DNA of 37,263 nucleotides from Gammaproteobacteria bacterium (GTDB taxonomy: Bacteria > Pseudomonadota > Gammaproteobacteria > M30B25). The notes under the pieces are model-generated. The model made no database searches. It had not been told where the DNA came from and worked only from the letters and a program-made list of their open reading frames with translations. Shown piece after piece: positions 17,723 to 26,832 of this stretch. How positions within the stretch are numbered: the stretch's first letter is position 1; every line of letters begins with the position of its first letter. A program made the translations under genes and the position numbers. Where the stretch lies: contig JAGYIW010000012.1 in NCBI GenBank assembly GCA_018402195.1, positions 1 to 37,263 of the forward strand, read 5' to 3'.

Positions 17723-18693
17723 GAAGCAGGGACTTCTAAAAGCTTTTGATCAAAAAACCCTGTACCAAAGGCTATAGGTACTTTTGCATCGCCCCCTTCT
17801 GGGAAAGTAATAATTTCGTAAGATGCTTCGTCTTTAAGCAATTTTCGTAACAACAAATTATTGAGAGAATGACCTGATTTATAACCGGAAAATGCGCCAA
17901 TGATATTGGCACCAAGCAAGTAAAGATCACCCAAAGCATCTAACATTTTGTGGCGCACAAATTCATCCCTGTATCGCAGGCCCTCTTCATTCATGACTTT
18001 AAATTCATCTAGCACCACAGCATTGTCCAAACTGCCACCCAATGCAAGGTCTCGCTCGCGCAACATTTCATAATCAGATAAAAACCCATAGGTTCTAGCG
18101 CGACTGATGTCTTTAACGTATCCGGTAGAAGAGAATGAAAACGTTGCTGACTGCGGCTTCCCGGAGAAAACTGGATGTGGATACTCAATGGTGAAATCCA
18201 TCTTAAAACCATCAAAGGGCTCCAGTAAAGCAACGGGAGACTTGGCTGTATCATCACCACTACCCTGACTAGATACGACCACACGCTTTTTGATACGCAC
18301 AAAGCGCTTTAGCGCGTTCTGTTTTTTGATGCCCGCGCTTTGAATGAGAAACACAAAAGGTGCGGCACTGCCATCCATGATTGGTACTTCGGGTGCGGTG
18401 AGATCAATAATGGCATTGTCTATGCCCAAGCCAGCCAAGGCTGACAGCAAGTGCTCTACTGTCATAATACGGTGACCGTCTTTGACCAAAGTGGTACAGA
18501 GCAATGTGTCGCCAACATGCTCTGCACGAGCAGGGATTTCAACCACAGGATCATGCTTAATGTCATCGTACAAACGAAATACAATCCCAGTATCTTCTGG
18601 CGCCGGATGAATGGTTAAATAAACCTTACAACCTCTATGTAGCCCCACACCTGTCGCAGACACACTGCTGTTTAACGTTACCTGTCTTACCAT
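17719..18693 (-). CDS. lpxC: UDP-3-O-acyl-N-acetylglucosamine deacetylase
   Basis: Zinc enzyme for the committed step of lipid A synthesis. The N-terminus [20 protein letters not shown] aligns with known LpxC proteins when read from the ATG at 18693 (a TTG two codons earlier is the alternative). The zinc site is intact: His81 in [15 protein letters not shown], plus the [14 protein letters not shown] block bearing His and Asp ligands. The catalytic-base region is [12 protein letters not shown]. At 324 residues it is slightly longer than E. coli, with a short C-terminal extension. It has its own promoter after ftsZ. Its presence indicates a lipid A-bearing outer membrane. Confidence 0.96.
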   Translation of the reverse strand: MVRQVTLNSSVSATGVGLHRGCKVYLTIHPAPEDTGIVFRLYDDIKHDPVVEIPARAEHVGDTLLCTTLVKDGHRIMTVEHLLSALAGLGIDNAIIDLTAPEVPIMDGSAAPFVFLIQSAGIKKQNALKRFVRIKKRVVVSSQGSGDDTAKSPVALLEPFDGFKMDFTIEYPHPVFSGKPQSATFSFSSTGYVKDISRARTYGFLSDYEMLRERDLALGGSLDNAVVLDEFKVMNEEGLRYRDEFVRHKMLDALGDLYLLGANIIGAFSGYKSGHSLNNLLLRKLLKDEASYEIITFPEGGDAKVPIAFGTGFFDQKLLEVPAS

Positions 18694-18707
18694 GAACAAA
18701 CTGCCTT

Positions 18708-18722
18708 CCTGATTAAATCAGG
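18708..18722. promoter_or_regulatory. Palindrome at the predicted lpxC transcription start
   Basis: CCTGATT-A-AATCAGG is a perfect 7-base inverted repeat placed directly after the lpxC -10 element and touching the AGGAAGG ribosome-binding sequence. It could be an operator or a leader hairpin that masks the Shine-Dalgarno sequence. Confidence 0.4.
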
Positions 18723-18725
18723 CCA

Positions 18726-18754
18726 ATTTTACCAAATACGCCCCATGGATGCAA
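18726..18754 (-). promoter_or_regulatory. lpxC promoter with extended -10
   Basis: On the minus strand, TTGCAT (18754-18749), a 17-base spacer and TAAAAT (18731-18726) with TG one base before it. Transcription would begin near 18719. Confidence 0.5.
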
Positions 18755-18788
18755 AAAAGCAGTCCTTGGGTATTTAGCAGATCCTTGA

Positions 18789-20015
18789 CTAGTTGTCATC
18801 TCGTCGCAAAAATGCGGGGATGTCAAAGTAATTCAACTTCTTATCACCCAACATTTCATCTTTGCCATCGGAGGCTGCCTTCACTTTTTCTTCAACAGCT
18901 GACACCTCTTCTTTTTCCCTATGACTGGATTTGCCATCTTCCGCTGGTGGGGACTTTGACTCAGGTGAAGATATTTCTTCTCCTGTTGCTTCTACAGCTG
19001 GACTTAATGGTGCTGCATCTTGATGGTGAAAAGCTACTGGACTCTTGGCACTAGATTCATTTCCTAGCCCAGTGACCACGACAGTGACACGCAGTTCATC
19101 GCTCATTTCAGAATCAATAACAGTACCAACAACCACTGTAGCGTCCTCAGAAGTGAATGAGCGAATCACCTCACCCACTGCCTCAAACTCTCCGATAGAC
19201 ATATCCATACCTGCAGTGATGTTGACCAAAACTCCACAAGCGCCGACCAAATTCACATCCTCTAAAAGTGGGCTAGAGATGGCTGCTTCAGCTGCTTCTT
19301 TGGCCCTGTGCTCGCCAGCGCTCACACCTGTACCCATCATTGCCATACCCATCTCTGACATCACCGTGCGCACATCAGCAAAGTCAACGTTAATCAAACC
19401 TGGGCAGGTGATCAAATCAGCAATACCTTGTACTGCACCAAGCAACACGTTATTGGCTGCCTTGAAAGCATTCAGTAAAGTAATGTTTTTGCCCAACACT
19501 GCAAGTAATTTGTTATTGGGAATCACAATCAATGAATCCACATGCTCACTCAGCGCCTTAAGTCCTGCCTCCGCAATCTGCATGCGCTTGCGACCTTCGA
19601 ATATGAATGGCTTAGTTACCACTGCCACAGTTAAAATACCCAGCTCTTTGGCAATTTCAGCAAAAATCGGTGCCGCACCTGTTCCAGTACCACCGCCCAT
19701 GCCTGCTGTGATAAACACCATGTCAGCGCCCGCTAACAGCTCTCTGATACGATCACGATTTTCCTCAGCAGCATTACGGCCTATCTGTGGGTCCGCGCCT
19801 GCGCCAAGGCCTTTGGTGAGCTCCTCTCCCAGCTGCATCACCACGTGCGCGCTAGAATTTTTTAATGCCTGACCATCGGTATTAGCAGCAATAAATTCAA
19901 CACTCTGAACTTTTTCCCGAATCATGTGCTCAATGGCATTACCTCCACCACCGCCAACACCAATGACCTTGATCACAGCACCTTCGCGACCAGCGTCACT
20001 TAACTCAAACATCAT
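18789..20015 (-). CDS. ftsZ: Cell division GTPase FtsZ
   Basis: Tubulin-like GTPase that forms the Z ring. The tubulin signature GGGTGTG is at residues 107-113; the N-terminal [15 protein letters not shown], the T7/synergy region [11 protein letters not shown] and NTDGQAL are all standard. A variable Glu/Ser/Lys-rich linker (about 325-392) leads to the conserved C-terminal peptide [12 protein letters not shown] that binds FtsA, ZipA and ZapD. At 408 residues it is full length. Two adjacent ATGs (20015 and 20012) follow AGGAG; the second has the better spacing. It lies 60 bases after ftsA with its own promoter. With FtsA, ZapD, FtsW, FtsI and FtsL intact, the core division machine is largely retained even though ftsQ is not. 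Confidence 0.98.
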   Translation of the reverse strand: MMFELSDAGREGAVIKVIGVGGGGGNAIEHMIREKVQSVEFIAANTDGQALKNSSAHVVMQLGEELTKGLGAGADPQIGRNAAEENRDRIRELLAGADMVFITAGMGGGTGTGAAPIFAEIAKELGILTVAVVTKPFIFEGRKRMQIAEAGLKALSEHVDSLIVIPNNKLLAVLGKNITLLNAFKAANNVLLGAVQGIADLITCPGLINVDFADVRTVMSEMGMAMMGTGVSAGEHRAKEAAEAAISSPLLEDVNLVGACGVLVNITAGMDMSIGEFEAVGEVIRSFTSEDATVVVGTVIDSEMSDELRVTVVVTGLGNESSAKSPVAFHHQDAAPLSPAVEATGEEISSPESKSPPAEDGKSSHREKEEVSAVEEKVKAASDGKDEMLGDKKLNYFDIPAFLRRDDN

Positions 20016-20042
20016 TGTCTCCTAATGAAAATGTGTCTCTCT

Positions 20043-20071
20043 ATAATAAGAAAGAAAACAAACAGACACAA
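20043..20071 (-). promoter_or_regulatory. ftsZ promoter
   Basis: On the minus strand, TTGTGT (20071-20066), a 17-base spacer and TATTAT (20048-20043), located between ftsA and ftsZ. The -35 matches only in TTG. Confidence 0.4.
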
Positions 20072-20075
20072 GCGA

Positions 20076-21293
20076 TTAAAAATTATGTGCGAACCATCGC
20101 GTCATGCGTTTCATCACACCACGTGCGCCTCGCGCCAAAGCGGAATCCTCTCCCATGGACTGCATTTGGTGTGCATGAAGCAATAAGCCAACACTGGTAG
20201 AAAAAATGGGGTTGCTCAGCAACTCTGGCATTCCTTTGACTTTCTGAGGTGTTCCAATACGTACAGGCACCTGAAAAATAGACTCAGCCAGATCTACAGC
20301 GCCCTCTATCTTAGAGGCTCCACCGGTAAGTACAATGCCAGAAACCACTAATTCTTCAAAGCCACTGCGTCTAATGGCTGATTTGACCATGCCAAACAAT
20401 TCCTCATACCTGGCACGCACTACATCTATTAACATACCTTGTGACAAAGTTCTTTTTTGGCCATCTGCGTCTTCAAAACTCACGCTAGTTTCATGGTCTA
20501 AAGTATTTAAGGTGGCATGCTCTAATTTTACTTGCTCTGCGTATCGATAAGGGATGCGCATGGCAACGGCAATATCGTTGGTAACCTGGCTGCCGGCAAT
20601 AGGAATCACACCAGTATGACGAATAGCACCACCTGCAAACAGCGCAATATCAGTGGTGCCACCACCTATATCAATCATACACACTCCCAGGTCTTTTTCA
20701 TCCTCAGAAAGCACACAACTGGAGGCTAGCTGTTCTAAGACAATGTCGCCCACGTGTAAATCACAACGCTCTATGCATTTGACAATATTTTGCGCTGCAC
20801 AGACTGAGCCCGTAATGATATGCACCATGGTTTCTAAGCGCACACCTGACATGCCAATTGGATCTTTCACATCTTCTTGATCATCAACGGTATAATTTTG
20901 TGGCAGCACATGCAAAATTTCTTGATCTGCGGGAATGGCCACAGCCTTTGCAGCATCAATAACGTTTTCGATATCACTTGCACGTACTTCTTTGTCACGG
21001 ATAGCCACAATGCCGTGGGAATTCATGCTACGCACATGACTGCCCGCAATACCTGCAACCACATCTCTGACCACGGCGCCAGAAACCAAGGATGCTTCTT
21101 CAATGGCACGACGTATAGACTGGACAGTGGATTCTATATTGACCACCACGCCACGCTTTAGGCCAAAAGAGGGGTAAACGCCTGAGCCTATCAAATGAAC
21201 CTCACCCTCTTTATCAACTTCAGCAATTAACGCCACAATTTTTGTGGTGCCAATGTCTAAACCAACAAGTAAATCTGTCTTTTTTTTAGACAT
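20076..21293 (-). CDS. ftsA: Cell division actin-like protein FtsA
   Basis: Actin-fold ATPase that tethers FtsZ to the membrane and recruits later division proteins. The N-terminal phosphate-1 motif LLVGLDIGTTKIVALIAEV is clear. It is followed by the 1C domain, the phosphate-2 motif CMIDIGGGTTDIALF, and the adenosine motif GIVLTGGASKIEGA. The C-terminus ends in a basic amphipathic helix (GVMKRMTRWFAHNF), the membrane-targeting sequence. At 405 residues it is a normal length and fully open, in sharp contrast to the degenerate ftsQ just upstream. A promoter lies between it and the ftsQ remnant. Confidence 0.97.
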   Translation of the reverse strand: MSKKKTDLLVGLDIGTTKIVALIAEVDKEGEVHLIGSGVYPSFGLKRGVVVNIESTVQSIRRAIEEASLVSGAVVRDVVAGIAGSHVRSMNSHGIVAIRDKEVRASDIENVIDAAKAVAIPADQEILHVLPQNYTVDDQEDVKDPIGMSGVRLETMVHIITGSVCAAQNIVKCIERCDLHVGDIVLEQLASSCVLSEDEKDLGVCMIDIGGGTTDIALFAGGAIRHTGVIPIAGSQVTNDIAVAMRIPYRYAEQVKLEHATLNTLDHETSVSFEDADGQKRTLSQGMLIDVVRARYEELFGMVKSAIRRSGFEELVVSGIVLTGGASKIEGAVDLAESIFQVPVRIGTPQKVKGMPELLSNPIFSTSVGLLLHAHQMQSMGEDSALARGARGVMKRMTRWFAHNF

Positions 21294-21333
21294 GGCCAGC
21301 GAAAACTCCCATAGATATTTTATTATTATCGAT

Positions 21334-21352
21334 TAGGTCTGTAATTGACCTA
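21334..21352. promoter_or_regulatory. Inverted repeat at the predicted ftsA transcription start
   Basis: TAGGTC and GACCTA flank a 7-base centre immediately after the ftsA -10 element. Its position suggests an operator or a leader hairpin. Confidence 0.35.
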
Positions 21353-21360
21353 TGAATCAA

Positions 21361-21389
21361 ATTATAAAGTAACGCCCGCTGGCAAACAA
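21361..21389 (-). promoter_or_regulatory. ftsA promoter beside the ftsQ remnant
   Basis: On the minus strand, TTGTTT (21389-21384), a 17-base spacer and a perfect TATAAT (21366-21361). It would start transcription near 21354 and let ftsA-ftsZ be expressed independently of the decayed genes upstream. Confidence 0.55.
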
Positions 21390-21404
21390 GCGTCTTTCTT
21401 AGAC

Positions 21405-22109
21405 TTATTTGGGCAAAACTGCCACACCCAAGCGATAACGCAAATCTAAGCGCTCAATCCCTTGTTTAAATTGTGCTTGTAAGCGAGGCATCAGGGCAAC
21501 CAAACGCGCCAGGCGCTTATTCAAATCCTTGACCCCCATCACCACTGTCAATCATCATTGACCATCAGCCCGCCATGACTCTCCTATCTCCAAACCACAG
21601 CCTGTCATATTAATGCCTGCCACATTCAAACGCCCTACCCAATCCATGCACTGTTTGTAGACATTGGCAGCTTTTGATTGGTCCGGCCCGAAGAAGTAGC
21701 GGCAGCTCTTCGCCCCTAAAGTTAGGGATAATTTTCACCAGAAAAACAAACTCACCATCAGCGTCAAGCAATCCACCGCCATAGAAGCCTTGGGGACTCT
21801 TTCACTGATATATATTCTTAATTCATGAGAAATTTACACGCTTGGCAGTTGCATCTTGACCAAAGGGTTTTGTTGTAGCTTTTGCTCAATGCGTCTGATT
21901 GGCACATGCCAAAGGTTACCCACAAGCATGGGCTTGACGTCCTTGAGCAATGTTTCTCTGTCTAAATGCTCAGGATGCCCTTCTATCACCACCGAGCTGA
22001 GTACAAACCAGTGAGGATTTTTGTATAGGAGCAACGCTATCCCGAATAGCATTCTTACACCCTTTAACAAAACGGCTATAAATGTCTTTGCCAATCTCCC
22101 AACCTCCAA
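21405..22109 (-). pseudogene. ftsQ: Degenerate ftsQ
   Basis: Remains of the division protein FtsQ, which links the FtsL/FtsB pair to the divisome. The first 91 codons keep the membrane anchor (FIAVLLKGVRMLFGIALLLY) and the POTRA start (VVIEGHPEHLDRETLLKDV). They then hit a TAA at 21836-21834. Past it, the same frame continues with HELRIYISERVPKA. A frameshift near 21788 is needed to read GGGLLDADGEFVFLVKIIP, another near 21690 for FGPDQSKAANVYKQCMDWVG, and a stop plus shift near 21550 for RLARLVALMPRLQAQF and LDLRYRLGVAVLPK. These pieces line up in order with the FtsQ beta domain, so identity is sound. At least four lesions make function as one protein impossible. Position between ddl and ftsA is canonical. 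Confidence 0.9.
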
Positions 22110-22188
22110 TACATTAACAATATCAACAAAGCTTAACTATCTTTGAGCAAATTTTCACGCTAAACATCTATGCTCAGCTAGCCAGCAG

Positions 22189-23303
22189 TTAACATGCTAA
22201 CTCTGCCTGGATTTCTGGTTCTTGAAGTAAGGACTGCATATGCTGATGACGCTGAAGTGCCTCAGAAAGTAATTCGTGCATCAGCATCGTTGGAGGTTTC
22301 CCCATCAGCTGCCATAGTTGCGGAAATAAGCTAATTGCAGTGAACCCAGGGATGAAAGCACGTTTATTTCAAATAAAGACCTCGTCATTATTTGTGATTA
22401 GAAAATCTGCTCTAGCCATACCGCGACGTTTTCGTTGCCATGGCCGCTTTGACTAAATTCCGATAGTTCTTGAGTTTGGGTGAAATGTTTGCGGGCTGAT
22501 CAAAAGTAACTCTATCTGGTTGAATATGTTGGCATCGTAATCTGGTATGCATCTTTCTGAAAAATTTCTCCAGCCAGGGTTAAACCACTTTTCGTGACCA
22601 AACAATACTGCACATTCCAACTTCATAGGTTTTATTGTTAGCTTTTCGGCTAACATATCATCATAGCAAAACGCTTGACTCAACCCCTTGTCAAAACCAA
22701 TTTTATCCTCAACGTAATACACACCAACGGATGAGCCCAAGTTAGCAGCCTTGATAAAAAGTTTTTCTCCCAACTGCTTGACAAGATCCTCATAAGTAGG
22801 ATGAATGTTGCCAGCATGCAGACAAACCCAATCAACTACTGGCAGCCCCTCAGCACATAATAATTTTTTGCAAACCATCTTTATCTCAGCTCTTTACCGC
22901 AGACCCCCAGCACACCTGATCCAACACAAGCTATATTTGCCATTGCTAAAAGCCCTTGCACTGTGCCATCTTCACCATTTGGCCCGTGAAAACACGGAAA
23001 TGCAACATCTGGTACAAAATGCATGGGATCATCATATTATTCATGGGTTTGGATGCTGAATTCAAGCGAAGACCCATGAAATCTCTCTCCCTTTTACATA
23101 AGACCTTTGACTAGTTGCTTTTCGGAAAAAGCTTCAGGATCAAACATCCAGAACCATCGGCCTTGCTTATCAATATAAAGCAATTCGACATGGTACAATG
23201 TTTTATCTACTGATCTGTAGATAAAGTTTGCAGAGATTAAAGACACTTCGTGCTCTATTGAACGTCCTCCACACAACAGTGCAAGGTGTTGCTGTTTGCT
23301 CAT
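22189..23303 (-). pseudogene. ddl: Degenerate ddl (D-alanine-D-alanine ligase)
   Basis: The ATG overlaps the murB stop (ATGA), the usual coupling for ddlB. The first segment keeps LCGGRSIEHEVSLISA and then hits a stop at 23096-23094. Other pieces follow in different frames: [20 protein letters not shown] with GSGVLG (about 22895-23010), LPVVDWVCLHAG and IKAANLGSSVGVYYVED (22453-22878), then ISPKLKNYRNLVKAAM and RADFLITNNDEVFI. The last runs into a TGA where the catalytic NEINTIPGF should be; the sequence there reads N-K-R-A-F-IPGFT, losing the metal-binding Asn-Glu pair. The end, ISLFPQLWQLMGKPP, is intact. At least five frameshifts or stops are needed to rebuild it. Clear pseudogene. Confidence 0.92.
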
Positions 23304-24205
23304 GTTGGTTCTCCTATGATATGGACTTCACGCTGTAAAGCGACACCGGTTTTTTCTTTGACAATTTTCTGCACCTCATTGATCAATGCTTCCATATCAG
23401 CTGCGGTACTATTGGCATCGTTGAGGATAAAATTGGCATGTTTTTCTGAGACTAAAGCACCTCCCCTACGGTATCCTTTTAGGCCACAAAATTCAATAAG
23501 GCGGGCGGCATGATCTTCATGAGGATTTTTAAAAACTGAGCCACAACTCAAAGCACCAATAGGCTGAGCATCGGCACGTTTGCGTAGTGTTTGGCGAATT
23601 GCTGCCTTTTCTGCCATAACATCACCCTGAGAAAAGACAAAAGTTGCGCGAACAAACCACGCAGACGCTAAGCCAGGATGTTGCACGTTGCGATAGCCTA
23701 TCTGGAAATCTTTGGGGGAAAAAGTTTGTAAGCTTCCAGTTTTTTTCATCATGGTGGCATCGACAACGTTGGACCAAGTCTCACCTCCGAAGGCGCCCGC
23801 GTTCATGGCCAGTGCCCCCCCAACTGTTCCCGGGATACCAGCAAAAAAAGCAGCGCCCTGCATACCCAAACGGGCACAGTACCTGGCCATCTTGGCACAG
23901 GTAACACCAGCCTGCACGACCACCGTATCAGGGCTAGGATTTTCCATATTTTTCAGGCATCCTAAAGTCATGATAACCGTGCCTTTAAAGCCTCCATCTC
24001 TCATCAATACATTACTCCCCAAACCTAACCATAGATATGGCTCAGGTAGCAAATGATTTTTAAAACAGAAAACTAGATCATCTAGATCTGCAGGAAAATA
24101 ACAATATTCTGCAACACCCCCGATATGCCAAGAAGTGTGTTTTCTTAATGAATAATTGTGATATAACTTACCACGCATGCTTGCTTTTTTTTTTGTAGAT
24201 TGCAT
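23300..24205 (-). CDS. murB: UDP-N-acetylenolpyruvoylglucosamine reductase
   Basis: FAD enzyme reducing UDP-GlcNAc-enolpyruvate to UDP-MurNAc. The FAD-binding LGLGSNVLMRDGGFKG, GIPGTVGGALAMNAGAFGGE and the catalytic GSVFKNP (with the active-site Ser) are present, as is the late HANFILN segment; the ordering fits type II MurB. Start choice is uncertain: ATG 24205 follows GAGGGGGG, a GTG at 24217 directly abuts the murC stop, and an ATG at 24178 begins the MRGKL peptide typical of related enzymes. Ten consecutive A bases lie between these starts. The gene is intact, overlapping the ruined ddl at its 3' end. Confidence 0.95.
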   Translation of the reverse strand: MQSTKKKASMRGKLYHNYSLRKHTSWHIGGVAEYCYFPADLDDLVFCFKNHLLPEPYLWLGLGSNVLMRDGGFKGTVIMTLGCLKNMENPSPDTVVVQAGVTCAKMARYCARLGMQGAAFFAGIPGTVGGALAMNAGAFGGETWSNVVDATMMKKTGSLQTFSPKDFQIGYRNVQHPGLASAWFVRATFVFSQGDVMAEKAAIRQTLRKRADAQPIGALSCGSVFKNPHEDHAARLIEFCGLKGYRRGGALVSEKHANFILNDANSTAADMEALINEVQKIVKEKTGVALQREVHIIGEPT

Positions 24206-24217
24206 CGCCCCCCTCAC

Positions 24218-25645
24218 TCAACTATCGTAACAAGCTACACATGACTCGGCCAACGCCTCTGCATTCGCACCAATGTCGCCGGCCCCTTGCAACAACAAAA
24301 GGTCATCAACTTGCAACAAGGATTTTAACGTGGGCTGCAAATCATCTTCCCTCGCCAAAACATGGCAATTTGCATGCCCCTGAGCCCGTATATTTTGGGC
24401 AAGTGCCTCGCTATCAGCCCCGGCTATGGGTGACTCACTGGCTGCGTACACCGGCATCAGGACAATGACATTTGCTTGACTGAGCACTTCGGCAAACTCA
24501 TGCAAAAAAGCCTGTGTTCGTGTGTATCGATGTGGCTGAAATACCCAAGCCACACGGCGCCCAGGCCAAGCAGCTTTTACTGCCTGTAGGGTGGCAAACA
24601 ACTCTACTGGATGATGACCATAGTCTTCAACCAAAAGCACGGGCTTGCCTTCAATCACACAAGTACCACGCACCTGCAAGCGCCTATCCACCCCCTTAAA
24701 TGTGGACAAAGCTTGGATAACTTGTGGCAACCAACCCAAATGATTGGTCAGTGTTAATGCCGCCAGCGCATTCAACGCGTTATGATGGCCAGCCAGGCCT
24801 AAGGTTAGCTTACTTACACCCTTAAGGTTTGGCAGGCTTACTTGTAGTTGTGTAAGCAGTCCCTGTTGCTGGCAATCTAATAAACGTGCTTGGGCCTCTT
24901 CAGAGCTACCATAACACAGATAAGGCACTTTTAAGTGTGGTAAAACAGCCCGTACACCCGGGCTGTCCATGCACAATATGGCCACACCTCCTGGTTTCAG
25001 GCTATTTATGAATGCCACAAAAGCTTGCTTGATGGCATCAAAGCCACCAGCAAAATTTTCTAAATGATCAATATCAATATTGGTTATCACGGCTACATCA
25101 GGACTTAAGGTCAAAAAAGAAGCATCGCTTTCGTCAGCCTCCACCACGGCCCAATCTCCCTGGCCTTCGTGTGCTAAACCTTCTAGCTGTGGCACATTCC
25201 CACCGATGAAATAACTGGGCTCTAACCCAGCCTGATCAAGCAAATAGCTAATTAAACCCGTGGTTGTGGTTTTACCATGGGTACCGGAGACAGCAATGAC
25301 TCTTTTATCTTGCACCAATAAAGCCAACATTTCTGCGCGAGACATGCAAGGAATATTGCGTGCCTTGGCGGACTGGAAGAGTGGATGATTCATTGACACT
25401 GCCCCGGTGCTCACCAACACGTCTACCCCTGTCAAATCAATATCGTCATGCCCCAAATAAAAGCTAAGCCCTAAACCACAAAGACGATCGACCACACGAT
25501 TTTTTACCAGATCAGAGCCCCGCACATGGCATTGTCTAGCCAAAAGTACTTCAGCCAGCCCACCCATACCAATACCACCTACGCCTACCAAATAAACACA
25601 GGCTTGTTCAGGCAGTGCTATGATTTTCTTGCTATTCAAGGACAT
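24218..25645 (-). CDS. murC: UDP-N-acetylmuramate-L-alanine ligase
   Basis: ATP-dependent ligase adding the first amino acid, L-Ala, to UDP-MurNAc. The N-terminal Rossmann motif LVGVGGIGMGGLAEVL, the P-loop GTHGKTTTT (residues 121-129), EADESDASFL and the NIDIDHLENF segment are MurC hallmarks. HPVELFATL and FQPHRYTRT lie in the C-terminal domain. The ATG at 25645 gives 475 residues, close to the family length; an upstream in-frame start inside ftsW has no support. It begins 8 bases after the ftsW stop with GGGGAGGA upstream. murG, usually between these two genes, is absent. Confidence 0.96.
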   Translation of the reverse strand: MSLNSKKIIALPEQACVYLVGVGGIGMGGLAEVLLARQCHVRGSDLVKNRVVDRLCGLGLSFYLGHDDIDLTGVDVLVSTGAVSMNHPLFQSAKARNIPCMSRAEMLALLVQDKRVIAVSGTHGKTTTTGLISYLLDQAGLEPSYFIGGNVPQLEGLAHEGQGDWAVVEADESDASFLTLSPDVAVITNIDIDHLENFAGGFDAIKQAFVAFINSLKPGGVAILCMDSPGVRAVLPHLKVPYLCYGSSEEAQARLLDCQQQGLLTQLQVSLPNLKGVSKLTLGLAGHHNALNALAALTLTNHLGWLPQVIQALSTFKGVDRRLQVRGTCVIEGKPVLLVEDYGHHPVELFATLQAVKAAWPGRRVAWVFQPHRYTRTQAFLHEFAEVLSQANVIVLMPVYAASESPIAGADSEALAQNIRAQGHANCHVLAREDDLQPTLKSLLQVDDLLLLQGAGDIGANAEALAESCVACYDS

Positions 25646-25653
25646 AAATCTAT

Positions 25654-26832
25654 TTATCCTCCCCACCCACGAGCACGCTTTCGCTTCCAAGATTGTACCG
25701 AGATCTCCCCTGACTCAACCTCATGCCCAACTCTTAACAACAAAGCGATGACCACACAATTCACCACCAAACTACTCCCTCCATAACTCATCAATGGGAG
25801 CGTTAACCCTTTGGTTGGCAACCACCCCAAGTTAACTGCCATATTAAACAGCGCTTGCGTACCCAAGCACAAGCCAAACCCATAGGCCAAATAAGCATGA
25901 AAATATGCTTCCATTTGATAAGCTTTGCGACCAATGAACATGCCTCGCCACATCATCAGGCCATAGCCTGACATTACTGCAATACAACCCAAAAGCCCCA
26001 ATTCTTCGGCCATCACAGCAAACAGAAAATCGGTATGTGCCTCAGGCAAGTAAAATAGCTTTTGCAGGCTATTGCCCAAGCCAGCCCCCCAAAGCCCTCC
26101 GCGACCAAAAGCAATCAAAGACTGGGTTAATTGATACCCACTACCATATTGATTGGCCCAAGGATGCATAAAAGCGGTTAGGCGCTCCAGTCGATACGGC
26201 GCCATCAATATCAATAAAGCGAATGCTGATAGCAAAAGTCCTAATAATAATAAAACGTAGCGCAAACGCAATCCCGCTAAAAAAAACAGGGAAAATGTTG
26301 TGGTAAGAATCACCACAGTGGCACCAAAATCTGGCTCTAGCAGCAAAAGACCGCCCGTTAATAACATTAGAAACAGTGGCCGTATCCATCCTAAGGCAGA
26401 CTCTTCGAAGGCTGCTCGATGGCGCACTAAGTACCCCGATAAATAGACAATGATAAAAAACTTTGTGATCTCCGAAACTTGCACTGAAACAGGCCCAAAT
26501 CGCAGCCACCGGGTACTGCCATTGACATTGTGGCCAACGCCAGGCGCGAGCACCAAAGCCAACAGTAGAAAACTGCCTACCATAAGCCAACCTTGCTGAT
26601 TGAACCAAAATTGCACGGGGATACGTGTTACTGCGAAGGCCACAGCCGCACTCAATGTCATATAACAGCTTTGTTTGAAAAAGAAATGAAGTGGTGAACC
26701 TGCATGTTGCTCGGCAATACTCATAGAAGCAGACGCCACCATCAATAGGCCGATGGCCAAAATCAATAACGTGCCATAGAGTAAAGGAAGATCGTAACGA
26801 TAACTGTCTTCAGCCACGGCTTCTAACTGCAT
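25654..26832 (-). CDS. ftsW: Septal peptidoglycan polymerase FtsW (SEDS family)
   Basis: Membrane glycosyltransferase that polymerises lipid II at the septum, working with FtsI. At 392 residues it has about ten hydrophobic segments. The conserved SEDS stretches are present: NGSTRWLRFGPVSVQVSE, LLLLEPDFGATVV, QLTQSLIAFGRGGLWGAGLG, the catalytic-Asp loop LPEAHTDFLFAVMAEELG, and GLTLPLMSYGGSS near the end. It overlaps the murD stop by ten bases. An intact polymerase implies selection for its lipid II substrate, at odds with the missing murG and broken ddl in the same cluster. Confidence 0.96.
   Translation of the reverse strand: MQLEAVAEDSYRYDLPLLYGTLLILAIGLLMVASASMSIAEQHAGSPLHFFFKQSCYMTLSAAVAFAVTRIPVQFWFNQQGWLMVGSFLLLALVLAPGVGHNVNGSTRWLRFGPVSVQVSEITKFFIIVYLSGYLVRHRAAFEESALGWIRPLFLMLLTGGLLLLEPDFGATVVILTTTFSLFFLAGLRLRYVLLLLGLLLSAFALLILMAPYRLERLTAFMHPWANQYGSGYQLTQSLIAFGRGGLWGAGLGNSLQKLFYLPEAHTDFLFAVMAEELGLLGCIAVMSGYGLMMWRGMFIGRKAYQMEAYFHAYLAYGFGLCLGTQALFNMAVNLGWLPTKGLTLPLMSYGGSSLVVNCVVIALLLRVGHEVESGEISVQSWKRKRARGWGG

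Noticed and set aside
19045-19872. Long plus-strand open frame opposite ftsZ (275 codons)
   Set aside because: It is the mirror of ftsZ; its low-complexity Ser/Thr/Pro/Ala/Ile composition is what the reverse frame of a conserved gene gives, with no ribosome-binding site or domain.
22805-23059. Plus-strand open frame across the ddl region
   Set aside because: The minus strand here carries recognisable ligase blocks ([13 protein letters not shown]); the plus frame has no motif and is chance.
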